NCBI GenBank assembly: GCA_020850415.1
Contig: JADZER010000055.1
Span: forward strand, 1-64,000
Length of the DNA: 64,000 bases
DNA from: Phycisphaerales bacterium
GTDB lineage: Bacteria; Planctomycetota; Phycisphaerae; Phycisphaerales; UBA1924
Reading direction: 5' to 3'
The stretch's first letter is position 1. Every line of letters starts with the position of its first letter. The notes below the pieces were generated by a model, which did not search any database, was not told the origin of the DNA, and saw only the letters and a program-made list of their open reading frames with translations. Shown in pieces: positions 41,161 through 52,690 of this stretch. The position numbers and the translations under genes are program-made.

Positions 41161-42132
41161 CTAGGAGAGCGCCTTGCGGGCCCGGGCGCGGACGCGCCGG
41201 GCCTGCTCGTAGCGCTCAAGCTCCTCGGCCGGGTTGGCGGCGCCGGGACGCCGGTTCTCGGGGTAGAACCGCGTCGGCTTGGCGTCGGTGATCTGCGCGT
41301 TCAGCCGGGTCAGCGCCTCGTCGACGATCTGGCGCACACGCTCGCGGCTGATCCCGACCGAGTCGGCGATCTGCTTGAGCGTCAGCGGCTGCTCGCCGTC
41401 GAGCCCGAAGCGGAGGCGAAGGATCTGGGCCTCGCGCTCGTCGATCGCCTCCAGCAGGCGCCGGAGGATCCCCAGCTCGTCGTTCTGGAAGACGCTCGAC
41501 TCCGGCGTCGGGGTGCGGTGGTCGGCGATGAGGTCGCTCAGGCCCGCGCCCTCGCCCTCGGCGCCGGAGGGCTCCTGCGACGGCGTCTGCATCGCCTTCA
41601 TCGCGCGCCGGATGATCTTGACCTTCTTGGGCGGCAGGTCCATGTGCGTCGCCAGCTCGTCGACCGTGGGCTGACGCCCGAGCTCGGCCGAAAGCATGCG
41701 CGACGCGACCTTCCACTTGGCGATCAGCTCGACCATGTACGCGGGGATGTGGATCGGCTGCGTGGCGTTGATGAGCGCCCGCTTGATGCCCTGCTTGATC
41801 CACCAGCTCGCGTAGGTGCTGAACCGCGCGCCCTGCGACGGATCGAAGCCCTCGACCGCTCGCATCAGGCCGATGTTGCCCTCCTCGATGAGGTCGGTCA
41901 TCGGCAGCCCGCGCCCGGTGTAGTTCTTCGCGATCGCCACGACCAGGCGCAGATTCGCCCGGATCATGCGGTCCCGCGCGCTCGGGCAGTTGTCGTTGAT
42001 GATCGCCCAGCCAAGCTCGCGCTCCTCCTCCGCGGAGAGCAGCGCGGTCTTGTTGATCTCGCGCAGGTACAACTGCAGATCGGACTGCACCGCGGCCCCC
42101 GGGGGGGCAGCATTCTCTCGCTTCCCACTCAC
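41161..42132 (-). CDS. RNA polymerase sigma factor, RpoD/sigma-70 family, short form
   Basis: A 323-residue sigma-70 family protein with regions 1.2 to 4 but no region 1.1: [20 protein letters not shown] (1.2), [20 protein letters not shown] and [20 protein letters not shown] (2), [20 protein letters not shown] (3) and [12 protein letters not shown] followed by [20 protein letters not shown] (4). All the primary-factor -10 and -35 contact helices are visible. The likely start is GTG 42,132 (SGKRENAA) with GGAG upstream. The C-terminal extension after region 4 is basic (RARARKALS). It may be a primary or a group 2 factor; RpoD normally has region 1.1. Confidence 0.92.
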   Translation of the reverse strand: MSGKRENAAPPGAAVQSDLQLYLREINKTALLSAEEERELGWAIINDNCPSARDRMIRANLRLVVAIAKNYTGRGLPMTDLIEEGNIGLMRAVEGFDPSQGARFSTYASWWIKQGIKRALINATQPIHIPAYMVELIAKWKVASRMLSAELGRQPTVDELATHMDLPPKKVKIIRRAMKAMQTPSQEPSGAEGEGAGLSDLIADHRTPTPESSVFQNDELGILRRLLEAIDEREAQILRLRFGLDGEQPLTLKQIADSVGISRERVRQIVDEALTRLNAQITDAKPTRFYPENRRPGAANPAEELERYEQARRVRARARKALS

Positions 42133-42445
42133 TTCTCCACCCAACCTTTCGCGGTCCCAAAAGACCGGCCCACTCAACTCACTGTAGCACAAAACCGGAC
42201 GGTTGCACCACACCTCCCGATTCGTTTCTGTGGTTGACCGGGTTGCATCGGTGCGCAACGATTGCCACTTCAACCCGGGGAGAACGGTTGCCCGACGCCG
42301 GCCGGGGGCCGCGAGACCTGCGCGGATTGGGCCACCTGGGAGGTAATCTACGCAACCTGCGCCGGCTTTCCCGGTTTTGCTGGCGACGCGGAACTTCCGT
42401 GGCACACTTCACTGTTTTGGACCCACGGTTCTACCCTTCGAACGC
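42133..42445. other. Divergent promoter region of sigma-factor and UVR-motif genes
   Basis: A 313-base stretch between divergent genes, presumably with both promoters. On the minus strand TGCTACAGT (near 42,187) resembles an extended -10 for the sigma gene, but I find no matching -35. No ORF is supported. Confidence 0.4.
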
Positions 42446-43294
42446 ATGAACCCAGACATCACCGAAATCCTCCAAGGCTGGCCATTCGAGCCCGGAAAAA
42501 TCAATGTCCGGCTCATCCAGGGCGCCGACGGCGAGCAAAAAGTCCAGGTCCGACTCGACCTGGGGGTTCTCCAGATGGAGCTCGACGGACGGCCCGACGG
42601 CCAGCGGCCCCACGGCCACGACAGCCTCCTCGAGTACTACGAGCACCAGATCGACCAGGCCTCTCGGGGCGACAACCCCGACGAACTCCCGGACGACGAC
42701 GAGCCCGCCCCCGAGGAGTTCGCCGAGGCCGACAAGGACGCCCCCTACGCGGGAGAGGGTGAAAGCGGAGATGAAGAGACGGAATTCGAGTTGAGCCCCG
42801 ACGACTGCCGCGCACTCCGCGAGGAGGCCGTCCAGTACTACCACCGCTATGTCGCCCTCCTGGTCCTCGAGGACTACGACCGGGTCATCCGCGACACCAC
42901 CCGCAACCTCCGGCTTCTGGACCTGTGCGCCGAGTACGCCCAGACCGAGGACGACCAGGCCATCCTCGAGCAGTTCCGGCCCTACATCACCATGATGCGG
43001 GCCCGGGCCCTGGCGAGCCAGGCGCTCCGCGACAACGAGCCCAAGGCCGCCCTGCACGCCATCGACGAGGGGATCGAGAGCCTGCGCCGCTACTTCATCG
43101 CCAGCGGCTCGCTCGACCTCTTCGAGACCTCCAACGAGGTCCAGATGCTCCAGGGCATGCGCGAGTCGCTCGTGCCCAAGCTCCCCGTGAGCCAGAAGGC
43201 CGAGCTCCGCCAGCGCCTGCAGAAGGCCATCGCCGACGAGAACTACGAGCTGGCCTCGATCCTCCGCGACGAGCTGAAGATGCTGCCGGACTGA
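42446..43294 (+). CDS. UVR-motif protein
   Basis: A 282-residue acidic protein. An N-terminal part (VRLIQGADGEQKVQVRLDLG) is followed by a disordered acidic linker, a helical domain with TPR-like stretches (LREEAVQYYHRYVALLVLED, AILEQFRPYITMMRARALAS) and a C-terminal UvrB/UvrC (UVR) motif, KAELRQRLQKAIADENYELA then SILRDELKML. UVR motifs also occur in ClpC adaptors such as McsA and in UvrB-binding proteins. No zinc fingers are present, so it is not McsA. ATG 42,446 starts MNPDITEIL. It is convergent with the antiporter gene six bases away. Confidence 0.8.
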   Translation: MNPDITEILQGWPFEPGKINVRLIQGADGEQKVQVRLDLGVLQMELDGRPDGQRPHGHDSLLEYYEHQIDQASRGDNPDELPDDDEPAPEEFAEADKDAPYAGEGESGDEETEFELSPDDCRALREEAVQYYHRYVALLVLEDYDRVIRDTTRNLRLLDLCAEYAQTEDDQAILEQFRPYITMMRARALASQALRDNEPKAALHAIDEGIESLRRYFIASGSLDLFETSNEVQMLQGMRESLVPKLPVSQKAELRQRLQKAIADENYELASILRDELKMLPD

Positions 43295-43300
43295 CCAGGA

Positions 43301-45085
43301 TCACCCAGCCCCCACCGGCCCCTCCGACCCCTCCCCAGGCAGAACCCCGGGGCCGGGGGCCGTCTTGGCGCCCCGCGCCGCGAGGCGGTCCGCCAGACGC
43401 CCGCACACCTCCTCGGCCATCTGCGCCGCCGTCGCGATCTCGTCGATGGTGATCTGGTCGGCCCCCACCGCCAGCGCCTGCAGCCCGCGGCTGAGGAACC
43501 CGGACCTGACCGCCAGGAAGCAGTCCGGCGCTATCGACCGCACGAGCCGACAGGCACGGAGCACCGCGTCGTGGTCGGGCATCGTCAGCAGCACGGCGTC
43601 GGCGTGCTCCACGCCGGCCTGGTGGAGCACCTCGGGGTTGGCGACATCGCCATAGACCACGCTCCGCCCCAGGCCGCGCTGCTTCTTCACGGTCTCGGGG
43701 TTCAGCTCGATCACCGTCACGCGGAACCCCGCCCGCTCCAGGCGGTTCGTCGTCTCGCGCCCGACAGGGCCGAATCCCGCCACCACCGCCCGGAGCCCCG
43801 GCGGCTCGCGCCCCGGGTGCCGGCCGGCGATGTCGCGCAGCGCCCGCCGCTGCCAGGGCGGCGTGGGCACGCGGACGAACAACCGCCCCAGGGCCGGCGC
43901 GACGCCGAAGAGCCCGGGCGTCAGCATGAGCGTCACACCCACGACCACGCCCATGATCGCGGCGGTCGGCCCGGACACCAGCCCCCGCTGGACGCCCGCC
44001 GCGAGCACCACGAGCGTGAACTCGCCGGTCTGGGCGAGCACCACGCCGCTCATCGCGGCGACCGGCCCGGCCATACCGAACGACCAGGCCGCGGCCGCGG
44101 CGATCAGGGCCTTGAGCCCCATGACCACGGGGACCGCGATGAGCACCACCCACCAGTTGTCGATCGCGGTCCGCAGATCCAGGCCGAGCCCGACGGCGAC
44201 GAAGAACACGGGGAGGAACAGGTCGCGGAGCGGAGCGAGCTGCCCGATGAGCTGGTGCCGCGCGGGCGTGGAGGCCAGCAGGAACCCCGCCAGGAACGCC
44301 CCCAGCTCGGGGCTGAAGCCGAGCCACGCCGTCGCCGCCGCCGAGCCCAACGCCGCCCCGGCGCCGACGATCAGCACCAGCTCCGTCCCGCCGTCCCTGC
44401 CGGCCTGGTGGAGGATCCTGGGCAGGAGCCAGCGGCCGAGGCCGACGATGGCGGCGAGGCCCGCGACGCCGGTCAGGGCCCGCATCCCCAGGCCGGTCCC
44501 GGCGTCGGCGTCGCCGAGCCCCTGCCAGGCCGCGAGCACCGGCACGCACGCCAACACCGCGACCGCGTACAGGTCCTGAACGATCAGGGTGCCGAAGGCG
44601 ACGCGCCCGTGCAGATCGCGGATCTCCCGGCGCTGCTGGAGAAGGCGCATCACCGCCGCCGTGGAGGACATCGACACCGCCGCCGCGATCAGCAGCGCCG
44701 CGGGCAGCGACTCGCCCAGCAGCATCGCCAGCGGCGTAAACACGAGGGTGCACGCCGCGCACGCCGCCACCCCGACGCCCAGAATCGCGACAAGCTCGGA
44801 CCGGATCTCGCTGGTCTCCATGTGCAGGCCGATGCCGAACATGAGCAGCACGATCGCCAGGTTCGAGATGCTGGTGATCTCCCCGTCGGCCCCGATGATG
44901 CCGAACAGGCCCGGACCGATCAGCGCCCCGGCGACGAGGTACGCCGGGATCGCCGCCAGGCGCAGGCGTCCGAAGACCAGGCTCACCACCGCCGCGGTCG
45001 CGAGGATCACGACCAGGTCGACGAGCAGCCTGCTGGCGCCGGCCGCGCCGAGGGTGAGGGTAATGGTGAGAGTGACATCCGTCAT
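43301..45085 (-). CDS. Monovalent cation:proton antiporter-2 family protein, KefB/KefC-like
   Basis: A 594-residue CPA2 antiporter with about twelve helices (for example IPAYLVAGALIGPGLFGIIG, LAIVLLMFGIGLHMETSEIR, AVSMSSTAAVMRLL, AAATAWLGFSPELGAFLAGF) and a C-terminal TrkA-N RCK domain (VVAGFGPVGRETTNRLERAG, VVYGDVANPEVLHQAGVEHA). KefB/C export K+ in exchange for H+ and are gated by ligands on the RCK domain. The ending is low-complexity Gly/Pro. It is monocistronic and convergent with the UVR gene. Confidence 0.92.
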   Translation of the reverse strand: MTDVTLTITLTLGAAGASRLLVDLVVILATAAVVSLVFGRLRLAAIPAYLVAGALIGPGLFGIIGADGEITSISNLAIVLLMFGIGLHMETSEIRSELVAILGVGVAACAACTLVFTPLAMLLGESLPAALLIAAAVSMSSTAAVMRLLQQRREIRDLHGRVAFGTLIVQDLYAVAVLACVPVLAAWQGLGDADAGTGLGMRALTGVAGLAAIVGLGRWLLPRILHQAGRDGGTELVLIVGAGAALGSAAATAWLGFSPELGAFLAGFLLASTPARHQLIGQLAPLRDLFLPVFFVAVGLGLDLRTAIDNWWVVLIAVPVVMGLKALIAAAAAWSFGMAGPVAAMSGVVLAQTGEFTLVVLAAGVQRGLVSGPTAAIMGVVVGVTLMLTPGLFGVAPALGRLFVRVPTPPWQRRALRDIAGRHPGREPPGLRAVVAGFGPVGRETTNRLERAGFRVTVIELNPETVKKQRGLGRSVVYGDVANPEVLHQAGVEHADAVLLTMPDHDAVLRACRLVRSIAPDCFLAVRSGFLSRGLQALAVGADQITIDEIATAAQMAEEVCGRLADRLAARGAKTAPGPGVLPGEGSEGPVGAG

Positions 45086-45130
45086 GCGCGGGATACTACC
45101 CGGCCGTCCCGCCCGCCGGGCGCTCGCCGG

Positions 45131-47152
<2,022 letters not shown>

Positions 47153-47200
47153 GGCGGGACTTTATGCCCGGTGCTCCTGCGGGCCCCCGCCGGCTCTCGC

Positions 47201-47491
47201 CTACTTTGGCGCGCCCAGCACCGAGTCGTTCAGCCCGGCGATCGACCCCGACTTGTTGTTCGCGTCCTCCCGGGCAAGCTTGACCAGCAGCGACTCGCCC
47301 CGCTCGGCCAGCGTCAGCGCCCGCCCGTCGCCGTTGAGCAGGTACCCCTGGCGGACCAGGGCGACCTTCAGCGGCTGCCACCCGTCGCCGAAGCCCAGCC
47401 ACAACGAGTCCTCGAACCGGCGTTCATCGCCCGTGTGCAACGCCGCGAGCGCTCTCGCGAGCCATCCCTGCTGTTCGGCGTTGAGCTTCAT
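47201..47491 (-). CDS. Small hypothetical protein
   Basis: A 96-residue product with a helical start (LNAEQQGWLARALAALHTGD) and a winged-helix-like middle (WQPLKVALVRQGYLLNGDGR, TLAERGESLLVKLA). GAGGAG upstream of ATG 47,491 supports the start. It lies 48 bases upstream of mnmG on the same strand and may be cotranscribed. It might be a small DNA- or RNA-binding protein, but I do not recognise a family. Confidence 0.65.
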   Translation of the reverse strand: MKLNAEQQGWLARALAALHTGDERRFEDSLWLGFGDGWQPLKVALVRQGYLLNGDGRALTLAERGESLLVKLAREDANNKSGSIAGLNDSVLGAPK

Positions 47492-47709
47492 CGGGCGATT
47501 CTCCTCATCCCTTCCGGTCGGCTATACGGACAACGCCCCGGCGGGGGTTCCGCAATGCAGTGTGTCACGCAATCCACGGCATGTCAGTGAAACCCTGAGC
47601 CGGCCCCGCGAGCGGGCCGCCCCCAGAACGGAGGACAAGCCTATACGGACCAACCCCTCCCCGGTTCCCGGACCCAGCGGGCTCCGGGAGAACCGCGGGC
47701 CCGCGCCGG

Positions 47710-49182
47710 TCAGTGGGCGTTGCGGTGGGCGAACCCCCGGAACAGGGTGAGCCAGAGGATCTTCAGATCGAACGCCAGCGACCAGTGCCGGATGTAGTGC
47801 AGGTCGTACCGCAGGCGCCGACGCAGCGAGGTATCGCCGCGAAGCCCGTTGACCTGGGCCCATCCGGTCATGCCCGCCTTGACATGCTGGCGGAGCATGT
47901 ACCCCCGCCAATCCTCCCGGAAGCGGGCGATCAGCTCGGGCCGCTCCGGGCGCGGGCCGACCAGCGACATCTGCCCCTTGAGCACATTGAGAAGCTGGGG
48001 AAGCTCGTCGAGGCTCGTCCGGCGCAGGAACCGGCCGAACGAGGTCACCCGCGGGTCGTCGCGGGTCGTCCACCGCGCCTCGCCGGGCGACTGCTCATCC
48101 TCGACGCACTGCATCGTGCGGAACTTGTAGATCTTGAAGGTCTCGCCGGCGATCGAGACCCGGCGCTGCTTGAAGATGATCGGCCCGGGCCCCGCCATCC
48201 GAACGCCGATCGCGCACGCCGCCATCACCGGCGCGAACACGATCAGCCCCACAAACGACCCCACGATATCCAGCGCCCGCTTCGAAAGCCCGCCGAACCC
48301 CTGCGTCGGGCACGCCCGGTAGCTCAGCACCGGCATGCCGTCCAGCTCCGCCACCGCCATGCTCTGCGGCAGGTACCGGGGCAGGACATCGGGGATCACG
48401 CGGACCTCCACCGCGAACCGCTCCAGCCGGCGCAGCAGCTCGGGCAGACGGTTCGCCCGCGCGCTGGGCACCGCCAGGTACACCGCGTCCACCGGGTGCT
48501 TCTCCAGCGTCCGCTCCAGCTCGGCGATGCCGGCGCGCACCGGCCGGCCCAGGCAGGTCTTCCGCTCGCTCCGCTCGGCCGCCGAGACGAAGTACTCGAC
48601 ATGGAGACCCGTCCAGCTGTTGCGCTCGATGGTGTTGCACGCCACCTGCCCCAGCCGCCCGATGCCCACGACCGCGACATGCCTGAGGTTGAACCCGCGC
48701 CGGCGGAGCTGGCGCAGCGACCAGCGGAAGAGCGACCGGTGCGCGCTCACGAACACCGGCAACGCCACCGCCAACGCGAGGAACTGCACGCGCCCGGGGT
48801 CGGGGCTGGAGCTGACGAGCCGCTCCGCGGCGCCGTCCGCGGGCGTCGCGATGATGCTGTTCCGAAGCAGGTACAGCACCACGACCAGCGTCACCACCGC
48901 CCCCGCGGTCGCCCGCACGATCGCCCCGTACTCGCCCCAAAGGCTCTTGTCCCGGCGCGGCCGGTACAGCCCGCTCAGCCACATCGCCCCCACCCCGATC
49001 GGCACCACGAACAGACACAGCGAGCCGCGGACCGCGCCCTCCCAGTCGTGCGGGAGCTCGGGCAGTCCCTGCCCGAGCGTCGACAGACGGAACAGCCACG
49101 CCGCGAAGCACGCCGCGGTGATGACCACCACATCCACGAGCACGAGCAATGACGCGAAGAGCTGGTGTTGCTGCTTGAGCAT
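47710..49182 (-). CDS. Exopolysaccharide sugar transferase, WcaJ/undecaprenyl-phosphate glycosyl-1-P transferase-like
   Basis: Initiating sugar-1-P transferase for exopolysaccharide, acting on undecaprenyl phosphate. The 490-residue product has about four N-terminal helices (ASLLVLVDVVVITAACFAAW, ATAGAVVTLVVVLYLL), a Rossmann-like CoA_binding_3 domain (HVAVVGIGRLGQVACNTIER) and a C-terminal bacterial sugar transferase domain: KRALDIVGSFVGLIVFAPVM, GPIIFKQRRVSIAGETFKIY, KFRTM, LDELPQLLNVLKGQMSLVGP RP, GMTGWAQVNGLRGDTS. ATG 49,182 has GGAGAC upstream. No glycosyltransferase operon is adjacent. The sugar is unknown. Confidence 0.92.
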   Translation of the reverse strand: MLKQQHQLFASLLVLVDVVVITAACFAAWLFRLSTLGQGLPELPHDWEGAVRGSLCLFVVPIGVGAMWLSGLYRPRRDKSLWGEYGAIVRATAGAVVTLVVVLYLLRNSIIATPADGAAERLVSSSPDPGRVQFLALAVALPVFVSAHRSLFRWSLRQLRRRGFNLRHVAVVGIGRLGQVACNTIERNSWTGLHVEYFVSAAERSERKTCLGRPVRAGIAELERTLEKHPVDAVYLAVPSARANRLPELLRRLERFAVEVRVIPDVLPRYLPQSMAVAELDGMPVLSYRACPTQGFGGLSKRALDIVGSFVGLIVFAPVMAACAIGVRMAGPGPIIFKQRRVSIAGETFKIYKFRTMQCVEDEQSPGEARWTTRDDPRVTSFGRFLRRTSLDELPQLLNVLKGQMSLVGPRPERPELIARFREDWRGYMLRQHVKAGMTGWAQVNGLRGDTSLRRRLRYDLHYIRHWSLAFDLKILWLTLFRGFAHRNAH

Positions 49183-49327
49183 CCCGGAGTCTCCATCCCG
49201 GCGGGGTAGACCTGAGCCCTCCATGGCCCCGGGGAAGTTTCGGGGATTGCGCCGACCTTGTCAACGCGCATGATCCCGGAGCCTAGGCCCCGCCCTGAGT
49301 TTTGCACAACGGCGCTCGCCCGGGGAG

Positions 49328-50320
49328 TCACTTCGCGCGCTCGTCCGGGGCGCCGACCGCCGGTGGCCACGGGGGGCCCCGCCGCGGTGGCGGGGTGTGG
49401 CCGGCGATCCGGCCGAGCGCCTCACGCTCGGCCGCCGACAGCATACCAGACTCCGGCGGCATGATCCGCACCACCGCGTACAAATCCCCCGTCCGCCCCG
49501 CCTGATCCCTCAGCCCCTTGCCACGCACCCGCAGCTTCCGCCCGCTGGGCGAGTCCGGCGGCACCGTCAGGTCCACCGCCCCCTCCAGCGTCGGAACGCC
49601 CACGCTCGCCCCCAGCGTCGCCTCGGCGATGGTCAGGGGCAGATCCAGATAGAGGTCGAGCCCCTTGCCCGCCTCGGGGCCCTCCCCACGCCGGAATATC
49701 GGGTGCCCCCCCACCCGCACCCGGAGCAGCACCTCCTCCCCATCCACCCCCCGCACCCGGAGCCGGGCCCCGGGCTCCACCGCCGGCGGGATTGCCACCT
49801 CCAGCGAGGTCTCCTTCCCGCCCACGGTCAGTCGGACACGCTCCTTCCCGCCGCGGGCGGCGGTCAGGAACGAGAGCGGGAGTTCGATCTCCGCCGGGGC
49901 AGCGCCGCGGGGACGCCTCCCCGTGGGGCCCGCGGGTCCGGCGGTCCGCCCGCCGCGCCCAGTTCGGAACCCACCCCCGGCGCCCTGCGCCCCGAAGAAT
50001 GTGTCGAACATGGAGCCCAGGTCGTCAAGGTCGACATCGAACCCGGCCCGCCCTCCTCCGGCGCCGCCCCCCGGCCACGCCCCCGCCCCGCCCGTCGACG
50101 CGGCCCCGGCGTGACCGAACTGGTCATAGAGCTTCCGCTTCTGCCCGTCGGACAGGACCGCGTAGGCCTCCTGCACCTCCGCGAAGCGCTTCTCCGCGTC
50201 GGGTGCCTTGCTCACATCGGGGTGGTACTTGCGCGCGAGCTTGCGGTACGCGGACTTGATCTCCTCCGCGCTCGCGGATCGGGCGACGCCCAGGATGTCG
50301 TAGTAGTCGCGCTGTGCCAT
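49328..50320 (-). CDS. DnaJ/CbpA-type J-domain co-chaperone
   Basis: Hsp40 that stimulates DnaK. The 330-residue product has a J domain ([23 protein letters not shown] at residues 33-35), a Gly-rich linker with [20 protein letters not shown], and C-terminal substrate-binding domains ([59 protein letters not shown]). No Cys-rich zinc fingers, so type II (CbpA/DnaJ2-like). The tail is Pro-rich. An intrinsic-terminator-like hairpin lies 21 bases before its start, so it may be under its own or conditional expression. Confidence 0.9.
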   Translation of the reverse strand: MAQRDYYDILGVARSASAEEIKSAYRKLARKYHPDVSKAPDAEKRFAEVQEAYAVLSDGQKRKLYDQFGHAGAASTGGAGAWPGGGAGGGRAGFDVDLDDLGSMFDTFFGAQGAGGGFRTGRGGRTAGPAGPTGRRPRGAAPAEIELPLSFLTAARGGKERVRLTVGGKETSLEVAIPPAVEPGARLRVRGVDGEEVLLRVRVGGHPIFRRGEGPEAGKGLDLYLDLPLTIAEATLGASVGVPTLEGAVDLTVPPDSPSGRKLRVRGKGLRDQAGRTGDLYAVVRIMPPESGMLSAAEREALGRIAGHTPPPRRGPPWPPAVGAPDERAK

Positions 50321-50340
50321 CGATCAGGACTCTATCCCGG

Positions 50341-50371
50341 AAAGACAACCGCCCGCCGATCGGGCGGGCGG
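50341..50371 (-). terminator. Intrinsic terminator between fkbp-like and dnaJ-like genes
   Basis: CCGCCCG and CGGGCGG (50,371-50,365 and 50,355-50,349) form a stem on the minus strand, followed by TTGTCTTTCC. It follows the PPIase stop by 26 bases and ends only about 20 bases before the J-protein ATG, so it can act as an attenuator as well as a terminator. Confidence 0.7.
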
Positions 50372-50396
50372 CTGGTGTCGCTGCGGGCCACGCGGA

Positions 50397-51494
50397 TCAG
50401 TTCCCGCTCGGATTGATGACCTCGGGGAGCTTGATCGCCTGCTCCTCCACCATCACGCACTCGGCCTCGAAAACCAGGGTCGAGTTCGGCGGGATCCCCC
50501 CGCCGGCGGCGCTCCGCGGGCCGTAGCCCAGCTCGGGCCCCACAATGAACTTGCACCAATCGCCCAGGCTCATCCCGTCGGTCCCGACCGCCCACCCCGG
50601 GATGAGCGAGCCCGACGGGACGATGTAGCTCAGCGGGTTCTTGCCGGGCCGACGCGAGGTATCGAACAAGCGCCCGGTCGTCACCCACCCCGAGTACTGG
50701 AACGCCACCCGGTCCCCCGGGGCGTAGGGCTTGGTCTCCGCGTTGTCCCTGAGCGTGATGATCGTCGCCCCGCGATCGTCCCACCGGGCCGAGAAGTAGG
50801 GGTCGGTGCGCACGAACTCGTAGGCCTCGCCCTCGGCCGGTCCCCACAGCACCGCGCCGTCGGCGCCGTACCCGCGGTCGGCGGTGCGGATCCGATCGCC
50901 GCCGAGCTCCATCGAGCTGGTCATCTCCACCGCCCCGCCCACGGCCGTGGGGTAGGGGTAGGGCGTCTGGCCCGCCCAGCCCGTGGCGCCCTTGTCGAAC
51001 TGCAGGTCCAGCGTGGCGATCAGGTCGTTGCGGGGCACATCGGGCAGGAACTCCGGCTTCACCCACAGCCCGACCATCATCGAGATCACCGGGTTGCCCG
51101 GCGCGCGCACCTCGAGCGTGCGAAGCCGGACCTCGCCCTGGCGACGGTAGAACTGCACGAACGCCGAGCGGTAGGGCTGCTCGGGCGAATCGGCCCGGGC
51201 GGTCTCCACATACAGCGCGTCGGGCAGCCCGGACAGCTTCGCCGGGGCGATAGACATCACCACCTCGGCCTGCCGCGTCGGGTCGGCGAACTCGCCCACC
51301 GGGCCGGTGGTCTTCCACGACCCGATCATCAGCCCGGCGATCTGCTCGAACACCGGGTCGGTCCAGGTCATCGACCACGGCGCGGCGGGCGACGCGGGCT
51401 GGGCGTCCGCGACGGCGTCCTGCGCCGACGCGAGCGGGGCGCCCGCCAGCAGCGCCGCCACGACCGCGAGCTTGGGTGTCATCCTCATCATCAT
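50397..51494 (-). CDS. Secreted CpcT/CpeT-like and FKBP-type peptidyl-prolyl isomerase fusion
   Basis: A 365-residue exported protein with a signal peptide (LAVVAALLAGAPLASAQ). Residues about 40-220 resemble the CpcT/CpeT fold (FEQIAGLMIGSWKTTGP, APAKLSGLPDALYVETARAD, PYRSAFVQFYRRQGEVRLRT). The C-terminal about 120 residues are an FKBP domain: GDRVAFQYSGWVTTGRLFDT, SLIPGWAVGTDGMSLGDWCK, GPELGYGPRSAAGGGIPPNS then TLVFEAECV. FKBPs isomerise X-Pro bonds; CpcT-like domains attach bilins in cyanobacteria, which this organism presumably lacks, so the role here differs. GAGGAT precedes ATG 51,494. It is downstream of mdh in the same direction. Confidence 0.82.
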   Translation of the reverse strand: MMMRMTPKLAVVAALLAGAPLASAQDAVADAQPASPAAPWSMTWTDPVFEQIAGLMIGSWKTTGPVGEFADPTRQAEVVMSIAPAKLSGLPDALYVETARADSPEQPYRSAFVQFYRRQGEVRLRTLEVRAPGNPVISMMVGLWVKPEFLPDVPRNDLIATLDLQFDKGATGWAGQTPYPYPTAVGGAVEMTSSMELGGDRIRTADRGYGADGAVLWGPAEGEAYEFVRTDPYFSARWDDRGATIITLRDNAETKPYAPGDRVAFQYSGWVTTGRLFDTSRRPGKNPLSYIVPSGSLIPGWAVGTDGMSLGDWCKFIVGPELGYGPRSAAGGGIPPNSTLVFEAECVMVEEQAIKLPEVINPSGN

Positions 51495-51558
51495 GAAGCA
51501 TCCTCGGAGTTGTTGGGCTCTCGCGCCGGCGGCCGCCCGCCGCGCACTTCCCGCCGGC

Positions 51559-52509
51559 TCACGCCAGGTCGGGGAACATCTTCTGCACGACCGCCACCAG
51601 GTCCTTCACATGCGACGCCGACTCGTTGAAGAGCTTCTGCTCCTCGGCTGTGAGCTTGAACTCGACCACCTTCTCAACGCCGCCCGCGCCCAGCACCGCC
51701 GGCACGCCGACGAAGTACCCGCCCACCCCGAACTCCTTGCCGCAGTACGCGGCGGAGGGGATGATGCGCTTCTTGTCCTTGATGATCGCCTCGGCCATCT
51801 GCACCGAGCCGCTCGCGGGGGCGTAGTAGGCGCTCGTCCCCATCAGCTTCACGATCTCCCCGCCGCCCGCCTTGGCGCGCTCCACGCACGCCGTGATCTT
51901 CTCCGCCGGCAGCAGGTCGGTCACCGGCACGCCGTGCACGCTCGTCAGCCGGGGCAGCGGGACCATGTCGTCCCCGTGCCCGCCCAGCAGCAGCGCGCTG
52001 ATATCCTCGATCGAGCAGCCGATCTCCATCGCCAGGAACGCCCGGTACCGCGCCACATCCAGCGCCCCGGCCTGCCCCACCACCTGGTTGGTCGCGAACC
52101 CCGTCACCTTCCACGCCGTGTACACCATCGCGTCCAGCGGGTTGCTCACCACGATCACCTTCGCCCGCGGCGCGAACTCCGCGATCTTCTCCGAGACCGA
52201 ACGCACGATCTTCACATTCGTCTCGATAAGGTCGTCCCGGCTCATCCCCGGCTTCCGCGGCAGGCCCGCCGTCAGGATCACCACCTCCGACCCCGCGATG
52301 TCCTTGTAGTCCGCCGTCCCGATCACCTTGCAGTCGAAGCGCTCGATCGGGCCGCAGCAGGCGAGGTCCAGCGCCTTGCCCTTCGCGACCCCCTCCCTGT
52401 CGGGGATGTCCAGCAGCACCACATCGCCCAGCTCCTTGGCCGCGGCCCAGTGTGCGCAGGTCGCGCCGACATTGCCGGCACCGATGACCGAGATCTTCGC
52501 CCGTTGCAT
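51559..52509 (-). CDS. mdh: Malate dehydrogenase
   Basis: NAD-dependent malate dehydrogenase of the LDH-like MDH type (malate to oxaloacetate, TCA cycle). The 316-residue product has the NAD motif ISVIGAGNVGATCAHWAA, substrate Arg in LTAGLPRKPGMSRDDLIE, VVSNPLDAMVYTAWKVTGF, and the catalytic His in LLLGGHGDDMVPLPRL. ATG 52,509 has GGAGG upstream; the longer open frame is not coding. It is first of mdh, fkbp-like, dnaJ-like. Confidence 0.95.
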   Translation of the reverse strand: MQRAKISVIGAGNVGATCAHWAAAKELGDVVLLDIPDREGVAKGKALDLACCGPIERFDCKVIGTADYKDIAGSEVVILTAGLPRKPGMSRDDLIETNVKIVRSVSEKIAEFAPRAKVIVVSNPLDAMVYTAWKVTGFATNQVVGQAGALDVARYRAFLAMEIGCSIEDISALLLGGHGDDMVPLPRLTSVHGVPVTDLLPAEKITACVERAKAGGGEIVKLMGTSAYYAPASGSVQMAEAIIKDKKRIIPSAAYCGKEFGVGGYFVGVPAVLGAGGVEKVVEFKLTAEEQKLFNESASHVKDLVAVVQKMFPDLA

Positions 52510-52626
52510 TTGTCTTGCCTCCGTTTGGATGGACCCGCCCGCACGGCCGGGTCGCACCGATGATAGGCGCGACCGACCCATGCGCCCCGAGATCGGAGAC
52601 CCCGGCCGGCCGCCCATCGCCGTTCC

Positions 52627-52662
52627 AAAAACAGAACGCCGGGCCGCTCTCGCGGCCCGGCG
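52627..52662 (-). terminator. Intrinsic terminator after the sorting-tail gene at 52.7 kb
   Basis: On the minus strand CGCCGGGCCGC pairs perfectly with GCGGCCCGGCG (52,662-52,637, loop GAGA, an 11-bp stem) and is followed by TTCTGTTTTTGG. It separates the two sorting-tail genes from mdh. Confidence 0.85.
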
Positions 52663-52690
52663 CATGTGGAACAGATTCGGGCGGACCGGC

